DNA of 64,000 nucleotides from Paenibacillus oralis. Lineage in GTDB: Bacteria > Bacillota > Bacilli > Paenibacillales > Paenibacillaceae. The stretch covers positions 6,693,071 to 6,757,070 of the forward strand of contig NZ_RRCN01000001.1 in assembly GCF_003863965.1 (NCBI RefSeq), given 5' to 3'. Position 1 is the stretch's first letter. Every line of letters starts with the position of its first letter. The notes below the pieces were generated by a model that was not told the DNA's origin, did no database searches, and was given only the letters and a program-made list of their open reading frames with translations. Both the position numbers and the translations under genes were made by a program. Below, piece by piece: positions 7,870 through 18,785 of this stretch.

Positions 7870-9201
7870 TCACAGCAAATCGGCCGCCACTTGCGCCAGC
7901 TTGGAACGTTCCCCCTTCTCCAGCGTGATATGTCCGCTAATTCCCTGATCCCTAAAGCGTTCCACGAGACCCGTCAGGCCGTTGCTGGAAAAATCGAGAT
8001 AGGGATGGTCGATTTGCTCAGGATCTCCCATGAGTACGATTTTACTGCCTTCCCCGACCCGGGACACGATCGTTTTCACCTCATGGCGCGTCAGGTTTTG
8101 CGCCTCATCCACGATAATAAACTGCCCGGGAATGGAGCGCCCGCGGATATAGGTCAGCGCCTCCACCTGGATGCTGCCGAGCCCCATCAATATTTTCTCG
8201 ATATCCCCTGACTTTTTCGTATCGAACAGGAATTCCAGGTTATCGTAGATCGGCTGCATCCAGGGACGCAGCTTTTCTTCTTTTTCCCCGGGCAAAAATC
8301 CGATATCCTTCCCCATCGGCACGACGGGGCGGGCGATCAGTAGCTTCTTGTATTTGTGTTCGTCCTCCACTTTAAGCAGGCCGGCGGCCAGGGCCAGCAG
8401 CGTTTTGCCGGTTCCCGCCTTGCCGGTGATCGTCACCAGCGGAATATCGTCGTTCAGCAGAAGTTCCAGCGCCATCCGCTGCTGCGCGTTGCGGGCGTTG
8501 ATTCCCCATACCGGCTCATTGCTTAAATACAGCGGCTCAAGGCGGCTGGCGTCGTCATTCAGTTTCAGCAGGGCGGATTTTCCGCTGCCCATCTCATCTT
8601 TTAAAATAACAAACTCGTGCGGATAAAGGGAATAATGGAGTCCCAGCAGTTTGACCGGTAAGGAACGATAGGTGTAAAACTCATCGATGATCGAAGGATG
8701 GACTTTAATGGTGGAATATCCTCCGTACAAATCGCTTGGCCCGACCGTACGGTCCGATAAATAATCCTGAGCGGTCAGTCCGAGCACATCCGCTTTGATA
8801 CGGACGAGCACGTCCTTGCTGACCAGCACGACCGGCCGCGGATCGGGCAGTTCCTTTTGTTCCAAATGGTAGTTGAGCGCCACGGCCAAAATCCGGTTAT
8901 CGTTCGTCACCTCGCCGAACATCTCCTGGACTTTGATGAAGCTGCGATGGTTTAACTCCACTTTGATCCTGCCGCCGCCTTCGAGCGGAACCCCATCGTG
9001 CAGGTGACCCGTTTCGCGCAATCCATCGAGCAGCCGAGAGACGCCCCGGGCGTTGCGGCCCAGTTCGTCGGCGTTGCGCTTCTTCGTATCGATCTCCTCC
9101 AGCACGACGGCCGGTATGACTACATCATGTTCATCGAAGGCAAAAATCGCATTCGGATCGTGCAGCAATACATTGGTATCCAATACAAAGATTTTTTTCA
9201 T
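7870..9201 (-). CDS. PIN domain-PhoH ATPase fusion protein (YlaK-like)
   Basis: The 443-residue protein combines an N-terminal PIN nuclease-like domain (FVLDTNVLLHDPNAIFAF and LEEIDTKKR, residues about 4-135) with a PhoH-type P-loop ATPase (Walker A GKAGTGKT near residue 260, Walker B IIVDEAQN near 365). PhoH2-class proteins of this build act as RNA helicase/nuclease toxins in some species, but the cellular role of YlaK is not settled. The start ATG follows GGGGATAAG. It is divergent from a YlaJ-like lipoprotein gene, the arrangement being part of the Bacillus yla cluster. A second, PIN-less PhoH gene lies at 39243-40214. Confidence 0.9.
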   Translation of the reverse strand: MKKIFVLDTNVLLHDPNAIFAFDEHDVVIPAVVLEEIDTKKRNADELGRNARGVSRLLDGLRETGHLHDGVPLEGGGRIKVELNHRSFIKVQEMFGEVTNDNRILAVALNYHLEQKELPDPRPVVLVSKDVLVRIKADVLGLTAQDYLSDRTVGPSDLYGGYSTIKVHPSIIDEFYTYRSLPVKLLGLHYSLYPHEFVILKDEMGSGKSALLKLNDDASRLEPLYLSNEPVWGINARNAQQRMALELLLNDDIPLVTITGKAGTGKTLLALAAGLLKVEDEHKYKKLLIARPVVPMGKDIGFLPGEKEEKLRPWMQPIYDNLEFLFDTKKSGDIEKILMGLGSIQVEALTYIRGRSIPGQFIIVDEAQNLTRHEVKTIVSRVGEGSKIVLMGDPEQIDHPYLDFSSNGLTGLVERFRDQGISGHITLEKGERSKLAQVAADLL

Positions 9202-9329
9202 CTTATCCCCTCCACCGCGGTCATTGCAGCCTTATGTTTTCATACATATTTTTTTCCGCCCCGGGAAATCTATATCGTGATAACTTATCGTCGAATCAAG
9301 AGATCATTTCCGAAAGGACGGATCCAACT

Positions 9330-9917
9330 ATGCGAATATGGCTGTGTTTGTTATTGACGGCTCCCCTGCTTGCGAGCTGCGGAACTGCTACTGAAAAGGC
9401 ATCACCCTCTCCACAAAATCAAACAGGCACTGTTCCCCGGACGCAAAGCGTGAGCCCAAACGTAAGTCCGGATATGGCGAACGCTGGGAACATGTCAGAT
9501 CGGGATAGACAAGTGTATTTGGAAAAACTTGTTGAAAAAGTGCCTGGCGTCAAAGGCGCGCATTGCGTCGTCATGGGCAATACCGCCGTCGTCGGCATCG
9601 ACGTCGACAGCCGGCTGGAACGTGCCCGCGTAGGAAGCATCAAATATACAGTGGCTGAAGCCCTTCGTAAAGATCCCCAAGGGGCAGGGGCGATCATAAC
9701 GGCCGATATGGACTTGAACCAGCGCCTCGCGGAAGTCGGAAAAAAAATCCGGCAGGGCCATCCCGTAGCCGGTTTGGCCACTGAACTCGCCGATATTATC
9801 GGGCGGATCGTTCCGCAGATGCCAAGCGGCACCCGGCCACAGACGGGCGAAAGCCCCACGAGAATGAATTTGGCCCCGGGCGATCAGAACAGACAAATCC
9901 CGCCAAAAACCCGCTAA
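9330..9917 (+). CDS. YhcN/YlaJ-type sporulation lipoprotein
   Basis: The ATG at 9330 gives 195 residues with a signal peptide and lipobox (PLLASC, Cys17). A Ser/Thr/Pro/Asn-rich linker precedes the YhcN/YlaJ domain (about residues 50-165: DRDRQVYLEKLVEKVPGVKG, then VVMGNTAVVGIDVDSRLE). Members of this family are spore cortex or membrane lipoproteins, some needed for germination. AAAGGACGG lies upstream. It is divergent from the PIN-PhoH gene, as ylaJ neighbours ylaK in Bacillus. The molecular role is unknown. Confidence 0.82.
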   Translation: MRIWLCLLLTAPLLASCGTATEKASPSPQNQTGTVPRTQSVSPNVSPDMANAGNMSDRDRQVYLEKLVEKVPGVKGAHCVVMGNTAVVGIDVDSRLERARVGSIKYTVAEALRKDPQGAGAIITADMDLNQRLAEVGKKIRQGHPVAGLATELADIIGRIVPQMPSGTRPQTGESPTRMNLAPGDQNRQIPPKTR

Positions 9918-9940
9918 GTTTGTCCCAGTAAGGCAAAAAA

Positions 9941-9971
9941 AGCCTGGCGAACAAGTCGCTAGGCTTTTTTC
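9941..9971. terminator. Bidirectional terminator between the YlaJ-like and PPOX genes
   Basis: AGCCTGGCGA pairs with TCGCTAGGCT around a 5-base loop, with AAAAAAA on the left and TTTTTT on the right. The stop codon of the minus-strand PPOX gene lies inside the stem. Confidence 0.82.
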
Positions 9972-10411
9972 ATCGCGGCAAATACTTGGCTGTCCAGCAT
10001 GTCCGCGGCACGCTGGTCGTATACTTTGGCATAAACCGGAGCGGAAACCAATTGCGCTCCGTAAAACAAGGCGTTACGCACCGCGTCGATACGCACATCG
10101 AAACAGCACATCTTGAACGGAACCCCTTCTAGAGGGTCTTCTACAACGGTTGCCCGGCCATTAATGGCATAAATCGTTTCCTTGCCGAACACCGAAACCG
10201 TAACTCTGGGGTTGGCCTTAATATTGCCGACGAGTCTCGAACGATGATCCAGAGCCAGCCGCAGCGTGGCGTGGTCAACGGCGTAAACCCATGAGATGGC
10301 GCTGGACGTCGGCCCCCCGGATTCCCGGTCCACCGTATTCAACAGTACAAACGTTTCGGACTGGAGAGTGTCGAAAAGCGAATCGGACAATTGGGTGACG
10401 ATCTCTGACAT
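9959..10411 (-). CDS. Pyridoxamine 5'-phosphate oxidase-like (PPOX class) protein
   Basis: The 150-residue protein fits the split-barrel flavin-binding fold: ETFVLLNTVDRESGGPTSSA near residues 20-39, then ATLRLALDHRSRLVGNIKAN and RVTVSVFGKETIYAINGRA. Proteins of this class bind FMN, F420 or haem; the true substrate is usually unknown. It is too divergent from PdxH to call it the pyridoxine enzyme. AGGAGGGCTGGTAATT precedes the ATG. It sits between the LCP and YlaJ-like genes in the yla-like cluster and has its own predicted promoter. Confidence 0.78.
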   Translation of the reverse strand: MSEIVTQLSDSLFDTLQSETFVLLNTVDRESGGPTSSAISWVYAVDHATLRLALDHRSRLVGNIKANPRVTVSVFGKETIYAINGRATVVEDPLEGVPFKMCCFDVRIDAVRNALFYGAQLVSAPVYAKVYDQRAADMLDSQVFAAMKKA

Positions 10412-10487
10412 AATTACCAGCCCTCCTGCACATAACCCTTCTAGGGATTGAACTTAGGGAACTTCAGTCATCCTGTAAGTTAATTGT

Positions 10488-10517
10488 ATTATAGCATGAG
10501 GCAAAACTTGCATTCAA
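10488..10517 (-). promoter_or_regulatory. Predicted sigma-A-type promoter for the PPOX gene
   Basis: On the minus strand TTGAAT (10512-10517) and TATAAT (10488-10493) are 18 bases apart. The -35 box touches the 3' end of the preceding LCP gene. The untranslated leader would be about 70 bases. Confidence 0.55.
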
Positions 10518-11605
10518 TCGTTTAATGACCCGTCCGCCGCCTCCGCGGCATTCTCCTCCTGAGCCGGCTGCTTCGTCCCGGCAAGCTCATCCTTCAAGGC
10601 TTGTTTGGCCGCATCAAGCTCATCCTGGTGCAAATATACGTAAGGGCTTTTCCAGTCCCCGGTAATCGGCATGAAATCTACGTTTTCCTTAGAAATGTTC
10701 CAATAGGCGGAAATCAGATTTTTCATTTGCTCCGATTCCAAGTCCGTCTCCAGGTTTTTGCCTACGGATTGGATCACTTTGCCCGCCCCCAAAACCCCGT
10801 TAAGCGACTTGGCTTGGTCGATCAAGGCGTGAAGCACTTCGTTCTGGCGCCGGTTGCGGTCAAAATCGTCAGAGCCTTTCGTTTTCGGGCTGCAGTTGGA
10901 CTTCCGGTACCGGACATACCCGAGGGCATCTTCCCCGTTCAGGTGCTGGGCCCCCTTCTTCAAGTTGATATCCGTACCGTCGGCTCTATCCCGGTAACAC
11001 ATGTTGGCATCGACATTGACATCCACACCGCCCAAAGCGTCGACGATATCGCGAAAACCTTGGAAGTTGATCACCGTTACGTAATCGATCGAAGTATCGA
11101 AAAATTTGCTCATCATCGTCTTCATTTCCTGTTCGGCAGGAATGCCGCTTTTTTTCTCCGCTACCAGGAAGTTCGGGTAAAACGCGTTGATTTTGTTCGT
11201 TTTATAGCCGTCCAGTTCAAGCTTGGTATCGCGGGGGAGCGAGACGACCGTAGCGGATTTGGTGTTCGGATTCATCGCAACCACCATCATCACGTCGCTG
11301 AGATGGGTCCCGGTTTCCGGACGGTAATCCGTCCCGAGCAGGAGCATCGTAAGCGGCTTGACCTTGGCCGATTTCTCCGGAGCCACCGTTTCCGAGGTAC
11401 CCGTTGCATCGATCACCTGATCGGTCGTGTAGATCAAATACCCCGCATATAACCCCGCGCCGATGATCGCAACGATCATGACCGTCAGCAGCATTTTGAA
11501 AAATGTCCTGATCCCGCTCGACTTTTTCTTCTTCTTTACCGCTTTTTTCGTGGATCGATTATGGTTTTGCCTTCTGGGAGGCAAACCACTGCGATTGGAA
11601 CTCAT
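10514..11605 (-). CDS. LytR-CpsA-Psr family cell-wall ligase
   Basis: This 363-residue protein has a basic cytoplasmic N-terminus, one membrane helix (about residues 34-57) and an extracellular LCP domain with LLLGTDYRPETGTHLSDVMM, VVSLPRDTKLEL and VRYRKSNCSPKTKGSDDFDR, including the conserved Arg and Asp residues. LCP enzymes transfer teichoic acids or other glycopolymers from undecaprenyl carriers to peptidoglycan. I chose the ATG at 11603-11605; a GTG four codons earlier overlaps the AAGG site. It lies within the yla-like cluster. Confidence 0.9.
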   Translation of the reverse strand: MSSNRSGLPPRRQNHNRSTKKAVKKKKKSSGIRTFFKMLLTVMIVAIIGAGLYAGYLIYTTDQVIDATGTSETVAPEKSAKVKPLTMLLLGTDYRPETGTHLSDVMMVVAMNPNTKSATVVSLPRDTKLELDGYKTNKINAFYPNFLVAEKKSGIPAEQEMKTMMSKFFDTSIDYVTVINFQGFRDIVDALGGVDVNVDANMCYRDRADGTDINLKKGAQHLNGEDALGYVRYRKSNCSPKTKGSDDFDRNRRQNEVLHALIDQAKSLNGVLGAGKVIQSVGKNLETDLESEQMKNLISAYWNISKENVDFMPITGDWKSPYVYLHQDELDAAKQALKDELAGTKQPAQEENAAEAADGSLND

Positions 11606-11694
11606 GCAATCAAACACCTTATTTCTGTGATATTAAGCCGCATCTAAAAGACGAATTGCATCGCTGAAAAGTTACCGGTTTATTTCCCGGAAAA

Positions 11695-12003
11695 TTATGC
11701 CGACTTGTCGCCCGAGGCCGGGTTCGCCCCATCTTTTTTCTTTTGCCGCCCTTCGACAAAATAACGGATGCGTACCATCAGCATCAGCGCAACGGCAACA
11801 AGAAGGCACTGGATTATCGGCAGCTTATCGATTTGAAAAATAAGCAGCAGGAAAGAACCTAGCGCCATAAGCAGGTACAGGATCGCTTCCTTCCATAGCG
11901 GAAGCTTTTGCTGCGCGCGAAATACCTTGTTGTACACGAAAATGATCAGCACCAAAATCAGCAGATACGAAATGACCGGATGTTGCGCAAACCAGGCTTG
12001 CAA
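11695..12003 (-). CDS. ylaH: YlaH-like membrane protein
   Basis: The 102-residue protein has three hydrophobic helices (about residues 9-26, 39-58 and 62-82), with the family pattern FAQHPVISYLLILVLIIFVY and a basic tail. YlaH is a small membrane protein of unknown function found directly beside typA in Bacillus, as it is here. Translation probably starts at TTG (12001-12003), 9 bases after GGAGG; no better start exists. Confidence 0.85.
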   Translation of the reverse strand: MQAWFAQHPVISYLLILVLIIFVYNKVFRAQQKLPLWKEAILYLLMALGSFLLLIFQIDKLPIIQCLLVAVALMLMVRIRYFVEGRQKKKDGANPASGDKSA

Positions 12004-12051
12004 TTTGTGCGTCCTCCTTTAAAAGGATAATGCAGTGCAAGTACCCTTCTA

Positions 12052-13893
<1,842 letters not shown>

Positions 13894-13991
13894 AGGTTTA
13901 TCTCCATATCCTTTCGTCTCTATATTTCTGCCACAAAGCTGCCACAAAACAAAGCGCCGGACAAAATGCCGACGCTTGACATATCGTTTAT

Positions 13992-14019
13992 ATTATACGC
14001 GAAATCGCGCAAAATTCAA
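13992..14019 (-). promoter_or_regulatory. Predicted sigma-A-type promoter for typA
   Basis: On the minus strand TTGAAT (14014-14019) and TATAAT (13992-13997) are 16 bases apart. The leader of about 100 bases contains an imperfect inverted repeat near 13949-13976 (AAGCGTCGG and CCGGCGCTT). A cold-shock or growth control role is possible but not shown. Confidence 0.55.
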
Positions 14020-14031
14020 GAACTTGCACCG

Positions 14032-14538
14032 TTACCAGATGCTCCGGTTTTTCCCGCGGCCTCGCACCACGATAAGCCAAATCCCGCCGATAATGAGCAG
14101 GATGGCCAGCACATAAATCAGCGACAGCGAAAATAATGTCCATCCCAGCAGAATGACGGAAATCGCCCCGATGATCAGCGCGGCGATAAACATGCCGTTC
14201 TGGCGGCGCGGTGAAAAATAGTCGTATTCGAACAAACCAACGGCGATCCCCAGGAAAAACAGCGGCCAGGTGTATTTCAGCGTATCCCACCCGCCGATGA
14301 TGCCGATGAAGAAAACGATGCTGTATACGACCAATATCGCCCCGGGCAGAAGCAGCTCGGAAGGTCCCTTTCTCCAGAAATGCCACAGGTGCAGCAAAAT
14401 TCCGGGAATCAGCAGAAGAAGCGGCCAAAACGCTCTTCCGAGAAAGCTGAAAAAGCCCAATTTCCCCAGGAGGATGACGATCCCGGCAGCCAGAATCAAA
14501 ATCCCCGTCATCAGCTTGTTGTTGTCGGACATATCCAT
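14032..14538 (-). CDS. LiaI/LiaF-like multi-helix membrane protein
   Basis: The 168-residue protein is almost entirely hydrophobic with six or seven short helices. It has the pattern GILILAAGIVILLGKLGFF and WPLLLLIPGILLH typical of the LiaI/LiaF-like N-terminal membrane region (DUF5668 type). Only the membrane part is present; there is no extracellular LiaF C-terminal domain. I chose the ATG at 14536-14538, six bases after GGAAGG. It precedes typA on the same strand by about 140 bases with typA's own promoter between. Function unknown; an envelope-stress link is guesswork. Confidence 0.68.
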   Translation of the reverse strand: MDMSDNNKLMTGILILAAGIVILLGKLGFFSFLGRAFWPLLLLIPGILLHLWHFWRKGPSELLLPGAILVVYSIVFFIGIIGGWDTLKYTWPLFFLGIAVGLFEYDYFSPRRQNGMFIAALIIGAISVILLGWTLFSLSLIYVLAILLIIGGIWLIVVRGRGKNRSIW

Positions 14539-14708
14539 CACACACCTTCCAGAAGACAATGAGGGACTGGCCGCAGCAAATTACGACATCCCCGTTCTCT
14601 TCCAGTTTAGCTGAAAATCGGGCAAAAAACCACTCCTCCCTCTGCGGTCCGAAAAATGACTTTCCAGGCCGGCCGAAAGTCGGGCCGTTCCCCCTGATTC
14701 CAGGCGAT

Positions 14709-15371
14709 TCAGCTGCGTCCGGCCTTATATTTTTTCATCCAGCCGAACATAATAACGAGCACGGCAACCGCCGCCGGCACGGCATGGGCCACGTTCGGCA
14801 AGGCTGCCGACAGCGCCGGGCCCAGCTGCGGATCCTGCAGAAACATGTCGCCGGCCGTATAACCGAGGATGCCCGCCCCCGCGTAGGTCAGGATCGGCAG
14901 GCGCTGCAGCCAATCGGCAATCAGATTGCTCCCCCAGACGACGATCGGAATGCTGATGGCGATCCCGATCACGAGGATGGACAGGTCGCCTTTCGCCAGC
15001 GCGGCAATGGCCAGGACGTTGTCCAGGCTCATTACGAAATCCGCGGCCAGAATCGTCTGCACCGCTTTCCACATCGATGCCGCCCCGGCAACGCGGGAAT
15101 CGTCCTCATGCGCCGGAAGCAGCAGCTTGAAGGCAATTGCCGCAAGGAGAAGCCCTCCCGCGGCATGAATAAAAGGGATCTTCAACAATATGACGGCGAT
15201 CCAGGTTAGCGCGCAACGGAGCAGAACCGCTCCCAGGGCGCCCCACCACACCGCCCGTTTGCGCTGATGCAGCGGCAGGCTTTTGCTGGCCATCGCGATG
15301 ACCACCGCGTTATCGCCGCTCAGCACCAAATTTATAATCAAAATTTCCGACAATAAAAACAAATGCTCCAC
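14709..15371 (-). CDS. TerC family integral membrane protein (YjbE type)
   Basis: The protein of about 220 residues has seven predicted helices with two acidic membrane motifs, LVLSGDNAVVIAMA and ADFVMSLDNVLAIAA, which define TerC proteins. Several family members export manganese and load metals onto exported enzymes; that is family knowledge, not shown here. GGGAGGG lies 6 bases before a GTG at 15369-15371, so I prefer that start to the ATG two codons earlier, which touches the site. A second, divergent TerC gene starts at 15500. Confidence 0.88.
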   Translation of the reverse strand: MEHLFLLSEILIINLVLSGDNAVVIAMASKSLPLHQRKRAVWWGALGAVLLRCALTWIAVILLKIPFIHAAGGLLLAAIAFKLLLPAHEDDSRVAGAASMWKAVQTILAADFVMSLDNVLAIAALAKGDLSILVIGIAISIPIVVWGSNLIADWLQRLPILTYAGAGILGYTAGDMFLQDPQLGPALSAALPNVAHAVPAAVAVLVIMFGWMKKYKAGRS

Positions 15372-15499
15372 GCTCATCCCTCCCTTACAACTTGTATGAG
15401 GAATTGAGCCAAGCTATGCCATTTTGAAAAATCGTCTTCGGACAAGTGAACCCTTTTGGAGCATTCATACGTATTTACGTTTATAAGGAAGTGACCATA

Positions 15500-16204
15500 A
15501 TGGATTTATTTAGTGCTGCTTTTTTCCTGTCCCTGATCAACATCATTTTTATTGATCTGATTTTGGCGGGTGACAACGCTATCGTCATCGGCATGGCTGC
15601 GAGAAAGCTCCCCCGCACCGTTCAGAAGAAGGCGATTATTTACGGGACTGCCGGCGCTATCGTTCTGCGGATTGCGGCGACCTTAATCGTCGTTTGGCTG
15701 CTTGGTATTCCATGGCTGCTGGCCGCTGGCGGACTGATGCTGATTTTTATCGCCTATAAAGTGCTGGCTGATGAAGGCGACCACGACAGCATCGAAGCGA
15801 AGGATAAGCTGTGGCCGGCCGTGCGGACGATCGTCATTGCCGATGCCGCCATGGGTCTCGACAATGTGATTGCGGTCGCCGGCGCTTCCCAGCGGCATAT
15901 GGTCCTTGTCGTCATCGGCCTCTTGATCAGTGTGCCGATCGTCGTATGGGGAAGCACGCTGTTCATCAAGCTGCTGGAGAAGTTTCCGTGGATCGCCTAT
16001 CTGGGTGCCGCTGTGCTGACTTACACCGCGGCCAATATGATCACGGAGGAACCGCATTTTCTCGCGTTCTTTGAGGACAACCCCATCCTGCGGTACGGGC
16101 TGATCGCGGTCATGATCTGCGGTGTGCTGCTGGCAGGCTTGCTGAAGAAGAGACGCCAACAGAAAGAAAAGGACAACACCCGCACCCATCCGGCAACGCA
16201 CTAA
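15500..16204 (+). CDS. TerC family integral membrane protein (second copy)
   Basis: This 234-residue paralogue has the motifs LILAGDNAIVIGMAARKLP and ADAAMGLDNVIAVAGASQ and ends in a basic tail. The ATG at 15500 follows AAGGAAG; the frame extends upstream without a site. It is divergent from the other TerC gene with 122 bases between. Known TerC genes are often under a manganese riboswitch (yybP-ykoY), but I see no such structure in the short leader. A role in metal export is inferred from family only. Confidence 0.88.
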   Translation: MDLFSAAFFLSLINIIFIDLILAGDNAIVIGMAARKLPRTVQKKAIIYGTAGAIVLRIAATLIVVWLLGIPWLLAAGGLMLIFIAYKVLADEGDHDSIEAKDKLWPAVRTIVIADAAMGLDNVIAVAGASQRHMVLVVIGLLISVPIVVWGSTLFIKLLEKFPWIAYLGAAVLTYTAANMITEEPHFLAFFEDNPILRYGLIAVMICGVLLAGLLKKRRQQKEKDNTRTHPATH

Positions 16205-16224
16205 GAAGCAGGATCAACAAATGA

Positions 16225-16269
16225 AAAAACGCGAGCATTAAGGAATCATCCCTCTGTGCTCGCGCTTTT
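16225..16269. terminator. Bidirectional terminator between convergent terC and thiI
   Basis: CGCGAGCA (16230-16237) pairs with TGCTCGCG (16257-16264), with AAAAAA on the left and CTTTTT on the right. It separates the plus-strand terC gene from the minus-strand thiI. Confidence 0.82.
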
Positions 16270-16290
16270 TCATTGTGGCCGCACCTATGG

Positions 16291-17529
16291 TCAAAACCAC
16301 TTGCTCTGCACGACTTCCTCTTCCGCCGGCGATTTACGTTTGATTTCACGTCCCGGCCGGATCAGGATCGTCTCCGTCCCCTCGACGGCCCGCTCAATCT
16401 GCTGCGGCAAATCCGGCAGCGAGCGCTCGATATTTTCCAGTATCCGCAAGTTCGGATTAGTCGAAGGCGATTTGGGCACAAACAGTGTGCAGCAGTCCTC
16501 GTAAGGCAAAATCGACAAATCGTACGTTCCGATCTGCTGCGCCAAAGAAATAATGTCCAGCTTATCGCTCATAACCAGCGGGCGGAGCAGCGGCAGGTCG
16601 GTCGCCCGCCCGATCGCGTTCATGCTGGACAACGTTTGGCTCGCCACCTGACCAAGGCTGTCCCCCGTCACCAGCGCCAAAGCGCCGCTGCGCTCGGCAA
16701 GCTGGGTGGCGATGCGCAGCATCGCTCTCCGCATCAGGGTGATGATCAGATTGTCCTGCCCCGTTTGCGCCAAAGACGTCTGAATGTCCGTAAACGGCAC
16801 GAGATGCAGTTTGATTTCCCCAGCATATTTGGACAACACGGCAGCCAAGTCGATCACCTTCTCCTCCGCCTTTTTGCTCGTAAACGGATAGCTGTGGAAA
16901 TGCACGCATTCGATTTCAAGCCCCCGCCGCATCGCGGACCAGCCGGCCACCGGGCTGTCGATTCCGCCCGACAGCAGCAGCATGGCTTTGCCGTTTGTGC
17001 CCCGAGGAAACCCTCCGGGACCGGGAATGACCTCGGAGAACAAATAGGTTCCCTGCTCGCGAATTTCCACGCGCAGTTCAAGCTCGGGCCGGTGCACGTC
17101 CACTTTCAACTGCGGACACGCATTCAGGATCGGCTTGCTGACCAGGTGGTTCATCTCCTGGGAGGAATGAGGAAACGCCTTCCACACGCGCCGGGCATGC
17201 ACTTTAAACGTTGTCCCCTCTTTGACGGACGCCTCTTTTATAAAAGATACGGCAGCGGCCACGATATCCTCCAGCTGGGAGGCGGCCACCTTCACCGGGC
17301 TGATCGAAGTTAAGCCGAACACATTTTTCAGCTCCTCGATGATCGCCTGTGCGGGCTCGCCGTTCAGCACGATGTAGATCCGCCCGAACTCGCGCCGGAT
17401 TTCCGTTCGCGGGTAGGCGCGAAGCAGCGTCTTTACATGCTTGAGCGCCACATGTTCAAATCGGGGGCGGTTCCGCCCCTTGACCGTAATTTCTCCGAAC
17501 CGAAGCAGCAACATATCATACAGCAACAT
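16291..17529 (-). CDS. thiI: tRNA 4-thiouridine synthase ThiI
   Basis: This enzyme makes 4-thiouridine at tRNA position 8 and can supply sulfur to thiazole synthesis. The 412-residue protein has a ferredoxin-like/THUMP N-terminal part (about residues 1-165) and a PP-loop adenylation domain with LLSGGIDSPVAGWSAMRRG near residue 185. It lacks the C-terminal rhodanese domain, as is usual in Firmicutes. It begins 14 bases after the cysteine desulfurase gene, the same pair as nifZ-thiI in Bacillus subtilis, where the desulfurase donates persulfide sulfur to ThiI. Confidence 0.95.
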   Translation of the reverse strand: MLLYDMLLLRFGEITVKGRNRPRFEHVALKHVKTLLRAYPRTEIRREFGRIYIVLNGEPAQAIIEELKNVFGLTSISPVKVAASQLEDIVAAAVSFIKEASVKEGTTFKVHARRVWKAFPHSSQEMNHLVSKPILNACPQLKVDVHRPELELRVEIREQGTYLFSEVIPGPGGFPRGTNGKAMLLLSGGIDSPVAGWSAMRRGLEIECVHFHSYPFTSKKAEEKVIDLAAVLSKYAGEIKLHLVPFTDIQTSLAQTGQDNLIITLMRRAMLRIATQLAERSGALALVTGDSLGQVASQTLSSMNAIGRATDLPLLRPLVMSDKLDIISLAQQIGTYDLSILPYEDCCTLFVPKSPSTNPNLRILENIERSLPDLPQQIERAVEGTETILIRPGREIKRKSPAEEEVVQSKWF

Positions 17530-17543
17530 AAATGTGTTCTCTC

Positions 17544-18683
17544 CTATCGTAAGCTTTGCAGCCGCTGAACCGATTTTTTCAGCGCGGCGAGCAAAACGTC
17601 AATATCCTGTTCATCGTGTTCTTCCCCCAGGCTGATCCGAATGCCGGACGCCGCCGCTTCCGGGCTTTTTCCCATGGCGAGCAGGACGCGGCTCGGTTCG
17701 CTTCGTCTGGAAGAGCAAGCCGAACGGGTTGACACGAAAAACCCCTCTTCCTCCAGCATATGGAGCAGCGCCTCCGCTTTCATTCCCGGGTACGAAAAAT
17801 GAACGATATGCGGCGCGGATGCCGCCGGCGTATTGATCAAAAGCTCGGGCAACGCCATTAGCCCCCGGAGCAGGCGATTCTTCAACGCTCCCAGTTTGGC
17901 GGCCCGGTCAGCCTGCCCTTCGCGCGCGAGACGCAGCGCTTTGGCGAAAGCGACGATATAAGGTATGTTTTCCGTGCCGGAGCGCAGCCCGCCTTCCTGG
18001 CCGCCGCCCGCCAACAGCGGAGACAGCTTCAACCCTTCACGGACGTATAGCAGGCCGACCCCTTTGGGCCCTCTTAGTTTATGCGCGGACAAGCTGTATA
18101 AATCAATGCCGGAGCCATCAAGCGCAAGCGGAAGCTTCCCGAACCCCTGCACCCCGTCCACATGGAACAGCACCCGCGGCGCCTTTTCTTTCAGCATCGC
18201 GCCGATTTCCGCAACCGGCTGAACGGTCCCGGTTTCATTATTGACATGCATGACCGAAACAAGCACGGTGTCTTGGCGAAGCGCCGACTGCACCTGTTCC
18301 GGGGACACCAGACCGTCCGCATCGACCGGCAGATAGGTAACCTCCCAGCCCCAGGACTCAAGCTGCTTGCAGCATTCGTGGACGGACGGGTGTTCGGTTT
18401 CCGTCGTAATCAGATGTTTTCCCCGGTTAGTATACTGCAGGGCGACACCTTTAATCGCCGTATTGTTGCTCTCCGTAGCCCCGCCTGTAAAAACAATCTC
18501 CCGGGGTTTTACCGACAGCGCTGCCGCGCAAACCTCACGGGCCTTGTCCAGCAGCTTCCCGCTTTCTTCACCAAGCCGGTGCAAGGAAGACGGGTTCCCG
18601 TAATGACGGCCCATCACTTCGGCCACCGTTTCGGTCACTTCCTTATAAGGGGGCGTTGTAGCCGCGTGGTCGAAATAAATCAT
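17544..18683 (-). CDS. Cysteine desulfurase (NifS/IscS-like), partner of ThiI
   Basis: This PLP enzyme takes sulfur from cysteine. The 379-residue protein shows DHAATTPPYKEV at the N-terminus, GGATESNNTAI, the PLP-lysine motif SAHKLRGPKGVGLLYV near residue 202, and the catalytic Cys loop STRSACSSRRSEPSRVL near residue 325. The position 14 bases before thiI suggests it is the dedicated sulfur donor for tRNA thiolation rather than the general Fe-S desulfurase. Confidence 0.94.
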   Translation of the reverse strand: MIYFDHAATTPPYKEVTETVAEVMGRHYGNPSSLHRLGEESGKLLDKAREVCAAALSVKPREIVFTGGATESNNTAIKGVALQYTNRGKHLITTETEHPSVHECCKQLESWGWEVTYLPVDADGLVSPEQVQSALRQDTVLVSVMHVNNETGTVQPVAEIGAMLKEKAPRVLFHVDGVQGFGKLPLALDGSGIDLYSLSAHKLRGPKGVGLLYVREGLKLSPLLAGGGQEGGLRSGTENIPYIVAFAKALRLAREGQADRAAKLGALKNRLLRGLMALPELLINTPAASAPHIVHFSYPGMKAEALLHMLEEEGFFVSTRSACSSRRSEPSRVLLAMGKSPEAAASGIRISLGEEHDEQDIDVLLAALKKSVQRLQSLR

Positions 18684-18713
18684 CGTTTCACCTTCATTCC
18701 AAAAAAGACCAAA

Positions 18714-18760
18714 AGAAAAAACGCCGAAATTCGAAAAGGATTCGGAGCGTTTTTTCTTTA
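18714..18760. terminator. Terminator downstream of the lytic transglycosylase gene
   Basis: AAAAAACGC and GCGTTTTTT flank an inner CCGAA/TTCGG pair. The stem is symmetric with A and T runs, and it lies 25 bases past the stop codon of the minus-strand gene at 18786. Confidence 0.75.
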
Positions 18761-18785
18761 CGATCTCTAAATTTTTATTAGTTCA

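Noticed and set aside
15378..15499. A manganese riboswitch (yybP-ykoY) between the divergent terC genes
   Set aside because: I looked because terC genes often have one, but the 122 bases lack its conserved G-rich core and paired elements.
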